Source: Cytophagaceae bacterium ABcell3 (GTDB lineage Bacteria > Bacteroidota > Bacteroidia > Cytophagales > Cytophagaceae). Taken from it: a DNA stretch of 64,000 nt. Under the pieces are notes generated by a model that was not told where the DNA came from, made no database searches, and was given only the letters and a program-made list of their open reading frames with translations. Both the position numbers and the translations under genes were made by a program. The stretch lies in assembly GCA_030913385.1 (NCBI GenBank), contig CP133159.1:3990584-4054583 (forward strand). The letters run 5' to 3'. Positions 24,351 to 33,024 of the stretch are shown here, piece by piece; positions within the stretch are counted from its first letter, which is position 1, and the number at the start of each line of letters is the position of its first letter.

Positions 24351-25907
24351 TTAAGAACTACATGAAAGCATAGAGCAACCAGCTTTTTCATCAGCCCACG
24401 CAGGTCTTTTCACAAAAAACTCATCATATTCGGTAGAATACGGCTGTTTGATGGCCTTTTCTAACTTTCGAAAAAGGTCATTTTTCCCCTCTTCCAGCTC
24501 TTCAATTGCTTGGTGTAACAGGTAGTTCCTCAAGATAAATCGCGGATTCGCTGCTCTCATTCGTTTTACAGACTCCTCTCGTGATATTTGATTCGCCTTA
24601 ATTCTTTTGATATAAAGATGAAGCAATTCTGTCAACTTGCTAGATTGTTCAGAGGAAAGCGGTTTGTACAAGCAACTTTCAAAATGACTAACCACCGCCC
24701 CCTCATCGTTTGTTTCCAAACTCACATCCGCCAACAACTGGTAAAACATGGTCATATCTGGCTGAATATCTTGCAGTACCTTTTCTACAAGATGGATAAG
24801 CTCTTTGTCATCAGACTTCACCTGATCCAGCCCTAATTTATCCCCCATCATCTGGTAAAATTTCTCATAAAAGATATTTTCATATCCTTCAATAATCTTT
24901 ATCAGCTCACTTGTCTCTGTGCATATAGGAGTCAAAGCGCCACCAAGGCACCCCAAATTCCATTGACCAACAAAAGCCTGCTTGCCAAAAGCATATCTTC
25001 GGCCCGGCAAATCGGTAGTATTAGGCGTGAAGTCTAAATCATAATTATCAAGAAAAGAATATGGGCCATAATCTATTGTTAAACCTAAAATAGACATATT
25101 GTCTGTATTCATAACCCCATGCACAAAACCGACTCTCAGCCATTCAACCATAAGGCTTGCTGTACGCTCGACCACCTCACCGAACCACTGAGCAATCTTG
25201 TCTGTCCCTGTGATATGCGGATAATAGTTATCTATAGTAAAATTTATAAGCTTTTTCAGAAGACTTCTATCTTCTCTTGCCGCCAACATTTCAAAGTTTC
25301 CAAACCTTAAAAAAGACGGAGCGACCCTCATAACTACTGCACCTGGCTCATAAGCAGCACGGCCATCGTAAAACATATCCCGCAAGACCTGTTCACCTGT
25401 ACTTACTAAGCTCAATGCCCGTGTAGTTGGCACACCTAAATAATGCATGGCCTCACTAATCAGGTATTCTCTGACTGAAGACCTCAATACGGCACGTCCA
25501 TCAGCACGGCGTGAATATGGAGTTGGGCCAGCCCCTTTGAGCTGCAATTCATAAGTCTCGCCTTTACTTGTTTCCCACTCCCCCAAAGTAATGGCGCGCC
25601 CATCCCCTAACTGCCCTGCCCAGTGCCCAAACTGATGCCCTGCATAGCAAGCGGCATATGGAGACATTGACGGGGTAACTAAATTTCCTCCCAATATCTG
25701 GATATCTTCATGTGAAGGCTTTTCCATTTCCAGCACATTCGCCAAATCATCTGACCAAGCAATTAGCTCTGGCTTTTTTACTGGTGTTGGACGAACCTTA
25801 CTATAAAACACCCCAGGCGTCTGGCGCGGCCTTAAATCTCCACTTTCATCACCTGGAAACAGGTTGACAAATTCATTTTTGTATGTTTTTGAACTAAGTT
25901 TATTCAT
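24351..25907 (-). CDS. selO: Protein adenylyltransferase SelO (YdiU family)
   Basis: A 518-residue pseudokinase-fold enzyme that transfers AMP from ATP to Ser/Thr/Tyr of proteins. Seen: YAACYAGHQFGHWAGQLGDGRA, ELQLKGAGPTPYSRRADGRAVLRSS, GVPTTRALS, HGVMNTDNMSILGLTIDYGPY (with the active-site Asn and Asp-Tyr-Gly) and the C-terminal CSMLSCSS, whose Cys pair is typical of bacterial SelO. The length is normal. Known: SelO is a redox-sensitive AMPylator with mitochondrial and bacterial members. Single gene; the next minus-strand gene upstream ends 64 bp away. Confidence 0.95.
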   Translation of the reverse strand: MNKLSSKTYKNEFVNLFPGDESGDLRPRQTPGVFYSKVRPTPVKKPELIAWSDDLANVLEMEKPSHEDIQILGGNLVTPSMSPYAACYAGHQFGHWAGQLGDGRAITLGEWETSKGETYELQLKGAGPTPYSRRADGRAVLRSSVREYLISEAMHYLGVPTTRALSLVSTGEQVLRDMFYDGRAAYEPGAVVMRVAPSFLRFGNFEMLAAREDRSLLKKLINFTIDNYYPHITGTDKIAQWFGEVVERTASLMVEWLRVGFVHGVMNTDNMSILGLTIDYGPYSFLDNYDLDFTPNTTDLPGRRYAFGKQAFVGQWNLGCLGGALTPICTETSELIKIIEGYENIFYEKFYQMMGDKLGLDQVKSDDKELIHLVEKVLQDIQPDMTMFYQLLADVSLETNDEGAVVSHFESCLYKPLSSEQSSKLTELLHLYIKRIKANQISREESVKRMRAANPRFILRNYLLHQAIEELEEGKNDLFRKLEKAIKQPYSTEYDEFFVKRPAWADEKAGCSMLSCSS

Positions 25908-25971
25908 AAAAAAACCTTATAAAACGGTATCTAGCCACATATATTTATATAATAAAAATGCCATATTCATC

Positions 25972-26424
25972 TCACTGCTCATCCCACTTTTTCTTTAATT
26001 CGACAATATTAGGATAAGCGCCACTAACAAAAAAGTCCTGCAAAGACTCCGTTACATGGTTAAGGTAGGTATGATACACTTTTTTCCAATCTTTTTCAGA
26101 CAAAAAACCTTCTAATATCACATAACATAAACGATCAAGGGCATTGAGGTAATCCTCCTTTGTTGTATTCAGTTCCGCTTTCAACAGTTCTCTATCTTTA
26201 CTCATAACATGAGATTTTTTCAATTCAAACAACACTTTAGACATTCGAACCTTCCTGACCGAAACTTCATTTTCTAAAGAAATTATTACCATAAGGCTTT
26301 CATTATTGATACTTCTCCTCAAGCCCTTGAGCTGAAAGTATGCAACAAGCACTGCCCCTAAAGCAACAAATGCCCCCATAAGGCTGGACACGGCAGTAAT
26401 CCACTCAGGATTGATCACCACCAT
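25972..26424 (-). CDS. Membrane-anchored small protein, unknown
   Basis: A 150-residue protein with one N-terminal membrane segment (about 8-32, AVSSLMGAFVALGAVLVAYF) followed by a charged, helical cytoplasmic part (ESLMVIISLENEV, LKAELNTTKEDYLNALDRLCYVILEGFLSEKDW). The layout resembles DUF4760-like membrane proteins, but I cannot confirm this. Its start overlaps the end of the upstream gene by 20 nt, so the two are co-translated. Confidence 0.55.
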   Translation of the reverse strand: MVVINPEWITAVSSLMGAFVALGAVLVAYFQLKGLRRSINNESLMVIISLENEVSVRKVRMSKVLFELKKSHVMSKDRELLKAELNTTKEDYLNALDRLCYVILEGFLSEKDWKKVYHTYLNHVTESLQDFFVSGAYPNIVELKKKWDEQ

Positions 26425-26809
26425 TTAGGTTTATTGCTTTTACTATTTCTAATTGCTGTAAAATATATTGGTAGTAAATGCTGCTAGAAGTATTAGAAAC
26501 CTTTTCTGCATTCTTTAATTCTCCGTGAAGTTCTCCAAACCCTTGTCCAAATTTCACACTCCCAGGAGACCTATAATGGGAACCTATCCTTTCATGCAAT
26601 CTATCTAATAACTCATTTAGCTGTGCAGGAGGAATTTGCCGTTGCACTAATCCGTTAATACAGTTCCACAGTAAATAGCTCGCATAAAACACATTAGGTG
26701 CCATAATTATATCACCATAACACACATCCGCACAAGATATATGATAAGGTAGATACTCGTCTTCGGTATGTTTTAACTGCATATTAGAAAATAGTTTGTC
26801 CCATATCAT
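26405..26809 (-). CDS. Small soluble protein, unknown
   Basis: A 134-residue protein without signal or membrane segments; mainly helical, with two Cys in HISCADVCYGD. No family recognised. It overlaps the membrane-anchored gene (25972-26424) by 20 nt; the two-gene overlap suggests a soluble/membrane pair acting together. Confidence 0.5.
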   Translation of the reverse strand: MIWDKLFSNMQLKHTEDEYLPYHISCADVCYGDIIMAPNVFYASYLLWNCINGLVQRQIPPAQLNELLDRLHERIGSHYRSPGSVKFGQGFGELHGELKNAEKVSNTSSSIYYQYILQQLEIVKAINLNGGDQS

Positions 26810-26909
26810 TACAGAGTCACAAAGGAATTGTTCAAGTTAAAAAGTCCAGCCCCCGTCTATCGAATCAATCCTTTTTTCACTATGTTATGAAGTAAACAAA
26901 GGAGGGTTT

Positions 26910-27230
26910 ATGAACAAAGACAGCAATAAAAGACCAGAAGACGACAAACTTTGGAACAAAGGCCTTAGCACAGGAGAAGCAGAGGAAGCTGGAGACTTTG
27001 TCGGAGAAGGAAAGATCAAAAAAGAAAACAAAAAGGGTAAGCACAAAACTGAAAGAGAACCAATAAAAAAACCTGTTGGGAACCCTGAGTCTATTAATAA
27101 AAACGAACCAGAAGGTACTCCTGGAACCTTACCGTATCAGCCCGAATATGAAAATATACCTACTGGTACTACAGGATCCAATAAACAAAGGGTACCAGGT
27201 GTAGACAAATGGGGGCCTGGGGAAGAATAA
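26910..27230 (+). CDS. Small hydrophilic disordered protein
   Basis: A 106-residue protein, strongly hydrophilic and rich in Lys, Glu, Gly, Asn and Pro (DSNKRPEDDKLWNKGLS, KKENKKGKHKTEREPIKK), with no hydrophobic core and no signal peptide; probably intrinsically disordered, reminiscent of small stress-related proteins. It has an unusually strong ribosome-binding site for this phylum (AAAGGAGGG, 26898-26906) and its own terminator, which supports it as a real, well-translated gene. Confidence 0.65.
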   Translation: MNKDSNKRPEDDKLWNKGLSTGEAEEAGDFVGEGKIKKENKKGKHKTEREPIKKPVGNPESINKNEPEGTPGTLPYQPEYENIPTGTTGSNKQRVPGVDKWGPGEE

Positions 27231-27232
27231 AA

Positions 27233-27263
27233 AAAGGGAGACGTAAAGCTCCCTTTCGTTTTT
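27233..27263 (+). terminator. Intrinsic terminator
   Basis: Stem AAAGGGAG / CTCCCTTT with an 8-nt loop followed by CGTTTTT, directly after the stop of the hydrophilic protein gene. Confidence 0.85.
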
Positions 27264-27351
27264 ACCCTTAAACATTCTATCTGAACCGTTTTTTTATCAG
27301 CCCCCCACACACTCCTGTAATAGATAAATATAATAGCTCAAAGCTTTCGGT

Positions 27352-27359
27352 TATTTTTG
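27352..27359 (+). promoter_or_regulatory. Possible -7 promoter element
   Basis: TATTTTTG matches TAnnTTTG 15 nt before the ATG at 27375. Confidence 0.5.
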
Positions 27360-27374
27360 TGCAATTAGAACAGC

Positions 27375-27557
27375 ATGTACCATTACAGTTTCAATAAAAA
27401 GGTATTTGTTCAAACACTTCCACTGCCTTTAGGTTTTAAACCCAAAAAGCAGCTTATGAAAAGATCAACTATAGTCATTATTCTCATTATTCTAGCAATA
27501 CTAATCTTCCTTTTTCCTTTTGTATCATGGTTAAGTGGTGCTTTTTGGGAAAATTAA
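27375..27557 (+). CDS. Small single-pass membrane peptide
   Basis: A 60-residue frame; a second in-frame ATG at 27456 would give a 33-residue peptide (MKRSTIVIILIILAILIFLF...) that is one membrane segment with a short tail. The promoter-like TATTTTTG upstream supports expression. The TAA stop shares its last base with the first base of TIR element copy C. Family unknown; the shorter form is plausible. Confidence 0.4.
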   Translation: MYHYSFNKKVFVQTLPLPLGFKPKKQLMKRSTIVIILIILAILIFLFPFVSWLSGAFWEN

Positions 27558-27726
27558 ACCTAGATTATGCATTAGATTTCGTTATAAGGAGCAAAAGAAC
27601 AAATAATCAGCGTATTTGTTTTGCAAAACATAGTGGTCCTATGGTTAAAAACCAAATGCGAGCGAAGCGTCTGATTTGAAGTTTATTTTGCCACACAATA
27701 GAAAGTTCTAATGCATATTTCAGGTT
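27557..27726. repeat. TIR element copy C (MITE-like)
   Basis: A 170-bp copy, the most diverged of the four (AACCTAGATTATG head, TTATAAGGAGC instead of TTATGAGGGGC). Ends are CATATTTCAGGTT. It separates two small membrane-protein genes. Confidence 0.85.
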
Positions 27727-27740
27727 TAAACCAGATAGAC

Positions 27741-27953
27741 ATGCAAAAAAGAACTAAACACGCAAAGGTTAAAGGATACAACAATCCATTAACCGTCGCA
27801 ATACTTCTCATCATATCTTTTCCGGTAGGTATTTATGCGCTATGGGTCACTACCGCTATTCCAAGGCCTTGGAAAATCATTATTACGGTACTACTTGGCA
27901 TAATTTTGACTTACATCATGCTATTTCTACTATACCTTAAGTCGCCCCAATAG
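27741..27953 (+). CDS. Small two-pass membrane protein
   Basis: A 70-residue protein with a basic N-terminus (MQKRTKHAKVKGYNN) and two hydrophobic segments (LTVAILLIISFPVGIYALWV and IIITVLLGIILTYIMLFLLY). An in-frame ATG at 27711 lies inside the TIR element and is less likely. Family unknown. Confidence 0.5.
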   Translation: MQKRTKHAKVKGYNNPLTVAILLIISFPVGIYALWVTTAIPRPWKIIITVLLGIILTYIMLFLLYLKSPQ

Positions 27954-27967
27954 CTAATTGCCCCTTT

Positions 27968-29242
27968 TCAATCGACTTCAGCTACTTCAGCATGGGCTTC
28001 CTCGTGCTTCTCTTGCCCCTGGGCTGCTATTTTCCAGAAAAATGAGTAAAAAACAAAGCTAGCCATGAAGGTAAACAGTAAAGAAGGCAGTAAGAGCATA
28101 TAATCGTAATCATAGGCAATCACTTTAAACAGGTAATAAGCGAATGCCACCAAAATGATATTCCTAAACCCATCAAAAGAGGTCTGAGCTATTTTTAGGT
28201 TTACCAACTGAATAGCTATATAAAACACGGTAAGTATATACATAAAAAAGTCACCGGCATCCAACCCGGTTTCTATTGATTCTACCTGTTGCCAACCTAA
28301 GTACACCATTGTGGCACAACCAGCCAACACGCACAGCACCATTACAAAAAGGTTCACCTTCTTTTTCTTAGACGCTATTTGTTGCTCATCAACACTACTC
28401 TTCTTCACGGGCTTTTCCAGTGCCAGTATGGTCAAAGTTACAAAGTTAACAAAGGGGACGAAACTGAGTAAATACAGCCATCCTGGTTGCAACTCTAAGG
28501 AAAAATGCCTGTCTTGAACCAACTTAATAAGGAATACCGTAACCGGTATCAACAAAGCCAACATGCATACAAAAACCACCTCTGACAAAAACGTTCCTAA
28601 ACTAGAGTATTGATACGGGTAATTAATCAAAGCTGCAGAAAGCACTGCCAAGAACAAATAAAATAGACCAAATATGAAAAAAAAGCTATTCCCGGAAATA
28701 TACTGGGCAGCCCCTAGTCCCTTGTGGGGCACGCAAACCAGATTGTGTATTATAAAATAACCAGCCAAAGCTAATGTAAAGAATATGATGTTGTTTACTG
28801 ATAGTATTATACCTATAGGAATATCCTGAATCAGTAGAAACTCATAAAAATCTTGCGCTCCATGGTAAGCTCCATTTAATATACACCCTAAAATAACAGT
28901 AAAAAGGAAAACCCGCATATTGCGAGAAGCTACTGCAACCCCAATCAAAGCAAGGCCTAGAGGGTAACTGACAATATAAAGGAGGAACTCCCAAAAGTCA
29001 CCCCAAGCTGAAAATGTCTTGTGAGCAAAATAACCGCTTATATACAAAACTGTTGCCAATACAGCAGAGCGTGCATCTTTAAGAATGATAGGAAAAACAA
29101 GAAATACCGACAACCCAATGACAAACCTTGCCATTCCAAAGTAGAAAGGATCATTTAACACACAATCCAAAAGCAATCCAAAAACTGACAGTAAAAAAAC
29201 AATTTGAAGTCCTTTGGATTGTTTAGCAGAAAAGAAAGCCAT
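27968..29242 (-). CDS. Polytopic membrane protein, unknown
   Basis: A 424-residue protein with about 11-12 hydrophobic segments spread over its whole length, short loops and an acidic/polar tail (EKHEEAHAEVAEVD). No transporter signature was recognised. The segments begin at about residue 10 and the last is near 400. Convergent with the small two-pass gene, 15 nt apart. Probably inner membrane. Confidence 0.6.
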   Translation of the reverse strand: MAFFSAKQSKGLQIVFLLSVFGLLLDCVLNDPFYFGMARFVIGLSVFLVFPIILKDARSAVLATVLYISGYFAHKTFSAWGDFWEFLLYIVSYPLGLALIGVAVASRNMRVFLFTVILGCILNGAYHGAQDFYEFLLIQDIPIGIILSVNNIIFFTLALAGYFIIHNLVCVPHKGLGAAQYISGNSFFFIFGLFYLFLAVLSAALINYPYQYSSLGTFLSEVVFVCMLALLIPVTVFLIKLVQDRHFSLELQPGWLYLLSFVPFVNFVTLTILALEKPVKKSSVDEQQIASKKKKVNLFVMVLCVLAGCATMVYLGWQQVESIETGLDAGDFFMYILTVFYIAIQLVNLKIAQTSFDGFRNIILVAFAYYLFKVIAYDYDYMLLLPSLLFTFMASFVFYSFFWKIAAQGQEKHEEAHAEVAEVD

Positions 29243-29348
29243 ATACAGTATTTATAAAATCCGGTTTAAATATAACTAGAAAAAGCCAATTTGCACTTTT
29301 CTCTAACGCTCCCTACCATGTAAGATTTCTTCTTCCTGCTGATATTTT

Positions 29349-29387
29349 CAAAAAAAATCCGGCCTTCTGTTTCCAAAAGACCGGACT
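29349..29387 (-). terminator. Intrinsic terminator
   Basis: On the minus strand, TCCGGTCTT pairs with AAGGCCGGA (one G-T pair) followed by a T-run. It serves the 29414-29953 gene. Confidence 0.8.
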
Positions 29388-29413
29388 ACACTTATTTATT
29401 ACAAACAACCCTG

Positions 29414-29953
29414 TTACCAATCACTATTCTTTGTAGGATCATTTTGAGCTACTTTAATCTTTTTCTTCAAGTCTTCGATTAGCTCATCCATGCCATTTTT
29501 TGTTTTCTTTTTGATCAAGTTCCAATTACCATTACTTACAGATGGGCCACATTCAGGAGCTTCATTCTCTAGCTCGCCCCCACTCATTGTTTTATCAGAA
29601 CCTTCATGCACAAAGTCTGTTGCTATGAATCGGTACTTTCCTTCTTTAGCATAAAAATAAAACTTATAATTGACGTTGCTCACTTCTGTACGGCCTTTTG
29701 CCCGCTCATATGGAGCAGGAAGTATACCTGTAGTCACAAACTCTTTTTCATCAGCTTTATCTTCTGTAATTTTTAGGCCGTTTGACTTTGCCCAGGTTTT
29801 CATTGTCGTATAGATATCATTTGCACTAAGCCCAGTAGCATCCACCACTTCCATAAAGGTAACTTTCTCTGTAGCATCATTGATAGGCAGCTCTTGAGCC
29901 TTTACAACAAGAACAGATAGGAGTAAAACAAAAGTTGACAGAATCTTTTTCAT
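29414..29953 (-). CDS. DUF4468-like secreted protein
   Basis: A 179-residue exported protein. Seen: a signal peptide (MKKILSTFVLLLSVLVVKAQ), then ATEKVTFMEVVDATGLSANDIY, a region like the DUF4468 domain (usually KVxYxEVVxVxGxSKDELY), NYKFYFYAKEGKYRFIATDF and a lysine-rich C-terminal helix. Function unknown; such proteins are common in Bacteroidota. The frame is open 126 nt further upstream, but the ATG at 29953 begins the signal peptide. Confidence 0.7.
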   Translation of the reverse strand: MKKILSTFVLLLSVLVVKAQELPINDATEKVTFMEVVDATGLSANDIYTTMKTWAKSNGLKITEDKADEKEFVTTGILPAPYERAKGRTEVSNVNYKFYFYAKEGKYRFIATDFVHEGSDKTMSGGELENEAPECGPSVSNGNWNLIKKKTKNGMDELIEDLKKKIKVAQNDPTKNSDW

Positions 29954-30122
29954 GAATAAATTTGATTTAAACGTAAATACCCAAGTATACCTAAAGTTAT
30001 AAAAAATCCTGCTAAAATCCCCTAAATAAAAACAAAAATTCCAATCACGTTTTTTCAAGTTTGTTTTCCCCATCCACATTCATGCTGTACACCAAGGCAC
30101 TAAGCCTTAAGTAAAGCACAAA

Positions 30123-30158
30123 AAAAAGAACCATCCACTCTGATGGTTCTTTTTTCTT
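30123..30158 (-). terminator. Intrinsic terminator
   Basis: Stem AAGAACCATC / GATGGTTCTT with a 6-nt loop, A-run on the left and T-run on the right. It lies 15-50 nt beyond the stop of the 30174-30446 gene (minus strand). Confidence 0.85.
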
Positions 30159-30173
30159 GGTGCAAACTATATT

Positions 30174-30446
30174 TTAGCACAACTCTTCGTCTCCACAAAC
30201 TATTTTCACAACATCCCTTTCAGGAACGTTCCAGTGGAGTCCGGCTTCATCCTCAACCACAATTACAGGCAACTTATTTTGGTTTGGATACATTTCATCC
30301 AAAGTACCTTTGTCAGCGTCCACTACATCACGCCCCACCACTTTGCCTGAAACTTCTTTTCCGTACTCAATAGCTGAAGACGACTCAGGATCCAACTTTA
30401 ACGAACATGTTCTTCCTGCCTGAATATCAACATTCTTCATACTCAT
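30174..30446 (-). CDS. Small soluble acidic protein, unknown
   Basis: A 90-residue soluble protein with several acidic stretches (DVVDADKGTLDEMY, VVEDEAGLHWNVPERDVV) and no signal or membrane segment. The pattern of short strands around VVGRDVV and LPVIVVEDEAGLHW suggests a small beta-fold. A strong ribosome-binding site (AAAAGGAG) precedes the start, unusual for this phylum and like that of the 26910-27230 gene. Family not recognised. Confidence 0.6.
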   Translation of the reverse strand: MSMKNVDIQAGRTCSLKLDPESSSAIEYGKEVSGKVVGRDVVDADKGTLDEMYPNQNKLPVIVVEDEAGLHWNVPERDVVKIVCGDEELC

Positions 30447-30549
30447 AAATATCTCCTTTTTTTAAGCAACAACTATAAGTTACTTCAATGTAAAAACCCA
30501 CTTGTTTATATAACAAAATTAAAAGACAAAAAAATCATTTCTGATTTTC

Positions 30550-30557
30550 TACCTTTG
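30550..30557 (+). promoter_or_regulatory. Possible -7 promoter element
   Basis: TACCTTTG matches TAnnTTTG 17 nt before the methyltransferase ATG. Confidence 0.55.
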
Positions 30558-30574
30558 TAAATATTCATATTACC

Positions 30575-31270
30575 ATGGTTCCAAACAACATTTACGGTAA
30601 AGCCCTTTTAGATTATTTTTCTGGCGAAAAAGATGACGTAAACCTTTTGCTGCACACAAGCTATGGCACGGTAGAAGAAATGCCAGTAGAAGTCTTTTTC
30701 CGCAATCGCGAAGATTTTTCCAAATTGGAAAACATAGCTTTGTCTCTTTGCCGTGGAAAGGTACTAGACGTAGGAGCTGGCGCAGGTGCATTTACCATAG
30801 AGTTGGAAGATACCGGACTCCAAATTACAGCACTGGAAGTAAACCCTTCTTGCTGTGATATTATGCAAAGGATGGGCGTCCAAGACATCCGCCAAGAAGA
30901 CATTTGGACATTCTCGGGAGAAAAATTTGACACCATCCTATTAATAATGAATGGTATAGGCATTGCCGAAACGTTAAACAAACTCCCAGATCTTTTACTA
31001 AAGCTTAAGGGCTTGCTTAACCCTGAAGGGCAAATACTTTTCGACAGTAGCGACATTAACTACCTATATTTTGATCAGAAGAAACCTACCGCTCATTATT
31101 ACGGTGAAATTAGCTACCAATATGAATATGAAGGTAAAAAAGACCCACCTTTTAGTTGGCTGTTTGTAGACGAGGCAACACTTCTAGAAGTTTGTAAGAG
31201 CCTTAATATGAATTTAGAAATATTATATAAAAATACCGAAGATCAATATTTAGGCAGGATTACCCTTTAG
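30575..31270 (+). CDS. Class I SAM-dependent methyltransferase
   Basis: A 231-residue Rossmann-fold methyltransferase. Seen: motif I VLDVGAGAGAFTIELE (about residues 65-80), the acidic end of strand 2 (ITALEVNP), FDTILLIMNGIGIAE as motif IV, and LKGLLNPEGQILFDSSDI as motif V/VI. The substrate cannot be told from the sequence; this group is often annotated only as a methyltransferase. It is followed after 105 nt by the collagen-like lipoprotein gene. Confidence 0.85.
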   Translation: MVPNNIYGKALLDYFSGEKDDVNLLLHTSYGTVEEMPVEVFFRNREDFSKLENIALSLCRGKVLDVGAGAGAFTIELEDTGLQITALEVNPSCCDIMQRMGVQDIRQEDIWTFSGEKFDTILLIMNGIGIAETLNKLPDLLLKLKGLLNPEGQILFDSSDINYLYFDQKKPTAHYYGEISYQYEYEGKKDPPFSWLFVDEATLLEVCKSLNMNLEILYKNTEDQYLGRITL

Positions 31271-31375
31271 CATCCTTTGTGTCTCATATACTACCAATAT
31301 CAGCCAGAGGAATTTTTGTTCAAAAAAGTGAAAACAATTAGCAAAGCAATTAGTTGTCTCAAAGAAAGTAAAAAC

Positions 31376-31933
31376 ATGAGGAAACTATTTGTTACTTTCA
31401 TAGGCATAGGAAGCTTAATTTACATAGTATCCTGTGCCCCACAAGACGACGCACAAACCACTGGACAGACAGCTACCGGAGGAACAGCAGCAACAACTGC
31501 CGGTACTACTGCTGCTACAGCCACCACTACAGAAGGTACCGCTACAACTGGTGAACCAGGAACTACGGGACAGCCAGGAACTACGGGACAGCCAGGAACC
31601 ACTGGACAACCAGGTACGACTGGAACTGCTACCACAGGAGAACCTGGAACCACAGGTACGGCTACTACTGGGCAACCGGGAACCACGGGGACTGCGACTA
31701 CTGGTGAGCCGGGAGGTACTGCAACTACAGGACAACCGGGAACCACTGGAACAGCTACTACAGGTCAACCGGGCACTACAGGAACAGCTACAGGCGGAAC
31801 GGCTGCTGGTACCACTACGGCAGGAACGGCAACTGCCGGCGGTACAACAGCAGGAACGACCGCACCCCCACCAGGTGGCGGAGGTGCTACCGGTGGCGGT
31901 GGAACGACCGGTGGCGGAACTGGAGGATTTTAA
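31376..31933 (+). CDS. Low-complexity collagen-like lipoprotein
   Basis: A 185-residue protein. Seen: a lipoprotein signal (FIGIGSLIYIVSCAP, lipobox Cys about residue 20) followed by a mature part made almost only of Gly, Thr, Ala, Pro, Gln and Glu: GTTGQP and GTTGEP triplets repeated (Gly-X-Y, collagen-like) with GTA/GTATT interruptions, then Ala/Thr/Gly-rich and GGGG-rich tracts ending GTGGF. An upstream in-frame ATG (31277) is less likely. Such repeats are prone to length change by slippage. Likely surface-exposed or periplasmic; function unknown. The three other long frames over the same DNA are composition artefacts. Confidence 0.75.
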   Translation: MRKLFVTFIGIGSLIYIVSCAPQDDAQTTGQTATGGTAATTAGTTAATATTTEGTATTGEPGTTGQPGTTGQPGTTGQPGTTGTATTGEPGTTGTATTGQPGTTGTATTGEPGGTATTGQPGTTGTATTGQPGTTGTATGGTAAGTTTAGTATAGGTTAGTTAPPPGGGGATGGGGTTGGGTGGF

Positions 31934-31938
31934 CAACG

Positions 31939-31981
31939 AGACAAACAGTTGCTAGTACAACGGCAACTGTTTGTCTTTTTC
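31939..31981 (+). terminator. Strong intrinsic terminator
   Basis: 14-bp stem AGACAAACAGTTGC / GCAACTGTTTGTCT with a 10-nt loop followed by TTTTTC, directly after the lipoprotein stop. Confidence 0.9.
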
Positions 31982-32052
31982 TCCTGCCACCCAATATTTT
32001 CAAATTATTAGAATCACAGCCAACTTTATTTGCCTGTTTTTAAAAAGACATG

Positions 32053-32811
32053 CTACTCAATGTCCAACCTTTTTATCCTTTTTCTGTACTTTACAGGCAG
32101 TAGTAACACTTTCATATACCAGGCTATTTTAAATTCTGAAATAGGTCTATATAAAAAAACTATAGGTTTTAATACAGAGAACCTTCCCATATTCAGCAAT
32201 TCTAGCACTTTCGCAGGACACAGCATCCGCTGTGCATGCAAAACCAGCCAAAACCTAAACCCTCCCAAGTGTTTTCTATATTGTTTAAAAAGATCTTTTG
32301 TGTAGGCACTTCTTTCCAAGTCATGATCCAAGTGTTCTGCTCTCGCCTTCAACCATTCATTATAAGAAGAAGGCAGTCCAGGAACTCCCATTCTATCGCC
32401 TAAAGCATAAAACACTGCATAAACCTCCTCCTTTTCTTGTTTAGACAGCCTTCTCTTCAATAATTCCCATGAGCGGATCGAATAATCAATCAACATAAAT
32501 AGTACATCGCGATAAGCCCAATCGGGGACTTCCTTTCCCCTTTTCTCCTCCACGTTTTTATGAATAGAAGCTATCATATCTATAGTCTTTAGCGCCTCCT
32601 CTCTTTCTGAAAATACTATTTTACGAGCATATTCAACAGTAGAAAAAAGACGCCCCAATGGATCCTTAGGCAACCGCCCTGTAAAATATAGCCAGTCCAC
32701 AGCCTTATTGAGCGCAAACTCAGCCGCTGCGCCTGCAAATATAAAAAGCACAGTATCTGATTTGCCCCAGATTTTCCTTACTATAGATTGTTCTTTTACA
32801 AAAAACTCCAT
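32053..32811 (-). CDS. DUF2236/MpaB-like oxygenase-family protein
   Basis: A 252-residue helical protein. The spacing of RIWGKSDTVLFIFAGAAAEFA, a central MIASIHKNVEEKRG and DVLFMLIDYSIRSWELLKRRLSKQE followed by YALGDRMGVPGLP resembles the DUF2236 (MpaB/latex-clearing-protein-like) family, which uses histidine-coordinated haem or metal. The first His (in SIHKNV) is present, but the family's HATLVDS-type His is Phe here (FMLIDYS), so catalysis is uncertain. No signal peptide was seen. Single gene, transcribed away from queA. Confidence 0.6.
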   Translation of the reverse strand: MEFFVKEQSIVRKIWGKSDTVLFIFAGAAAEFALNKAVDWLYFTGRLPKDPLGRLFSTVEYARKIVFSEREEALKTIDMIASIHKNVEEKRGKEVPDWAYRDVLFMLIDYSIRSWELLKRRLSKQEKEEVYAVFYALGDRMGVPGLPSSYNEWLKARAEHLDHDLERSAYTKDLFKQYRKHLGGFRFWLVLHAQRMLCPAKVLELLNMGRFSVLKPIVFLYRPISEFKIAWYMKVLLLPVKYRKRIKRLDIE

Positions 32812-33024
32812 ACCCTTATAACAATATTATGCAATATTATATTAGTATTATTAAAGTCTGTAAACTCTAGGTGTATTATACGGTCTTTTTTATGTTTCGA
32901 CCAATATACTCTTAAGCGTATCTTCACAAAACTTACTAGGCAAGTAATAAACTTACTAAAAAGATTTGTGACTGATTCATAATTTTCTTTGCAGTTTGAA
33001 TACAGCTACCATATTTTTGTACAA
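32812..33024. other. Divergent intergenic region
   Basis: AT-rich region between the DUF2236 gene and queA. A TATTTTTG element at 33012-33019 lies only 5 nt before the queA ATG, so it would leave almost no leader. Confidence 0.35.

Noticed and set aside
31415-31955. Three long open frames on other frames and strand over the collagen-like gene
   Set aside because: They have only low-complexity composition (Ser/Cys/Arg, Val/Pro or Gln/Leu runs) and no start context; these are shadows of the Gly-Thr repeat DNA.
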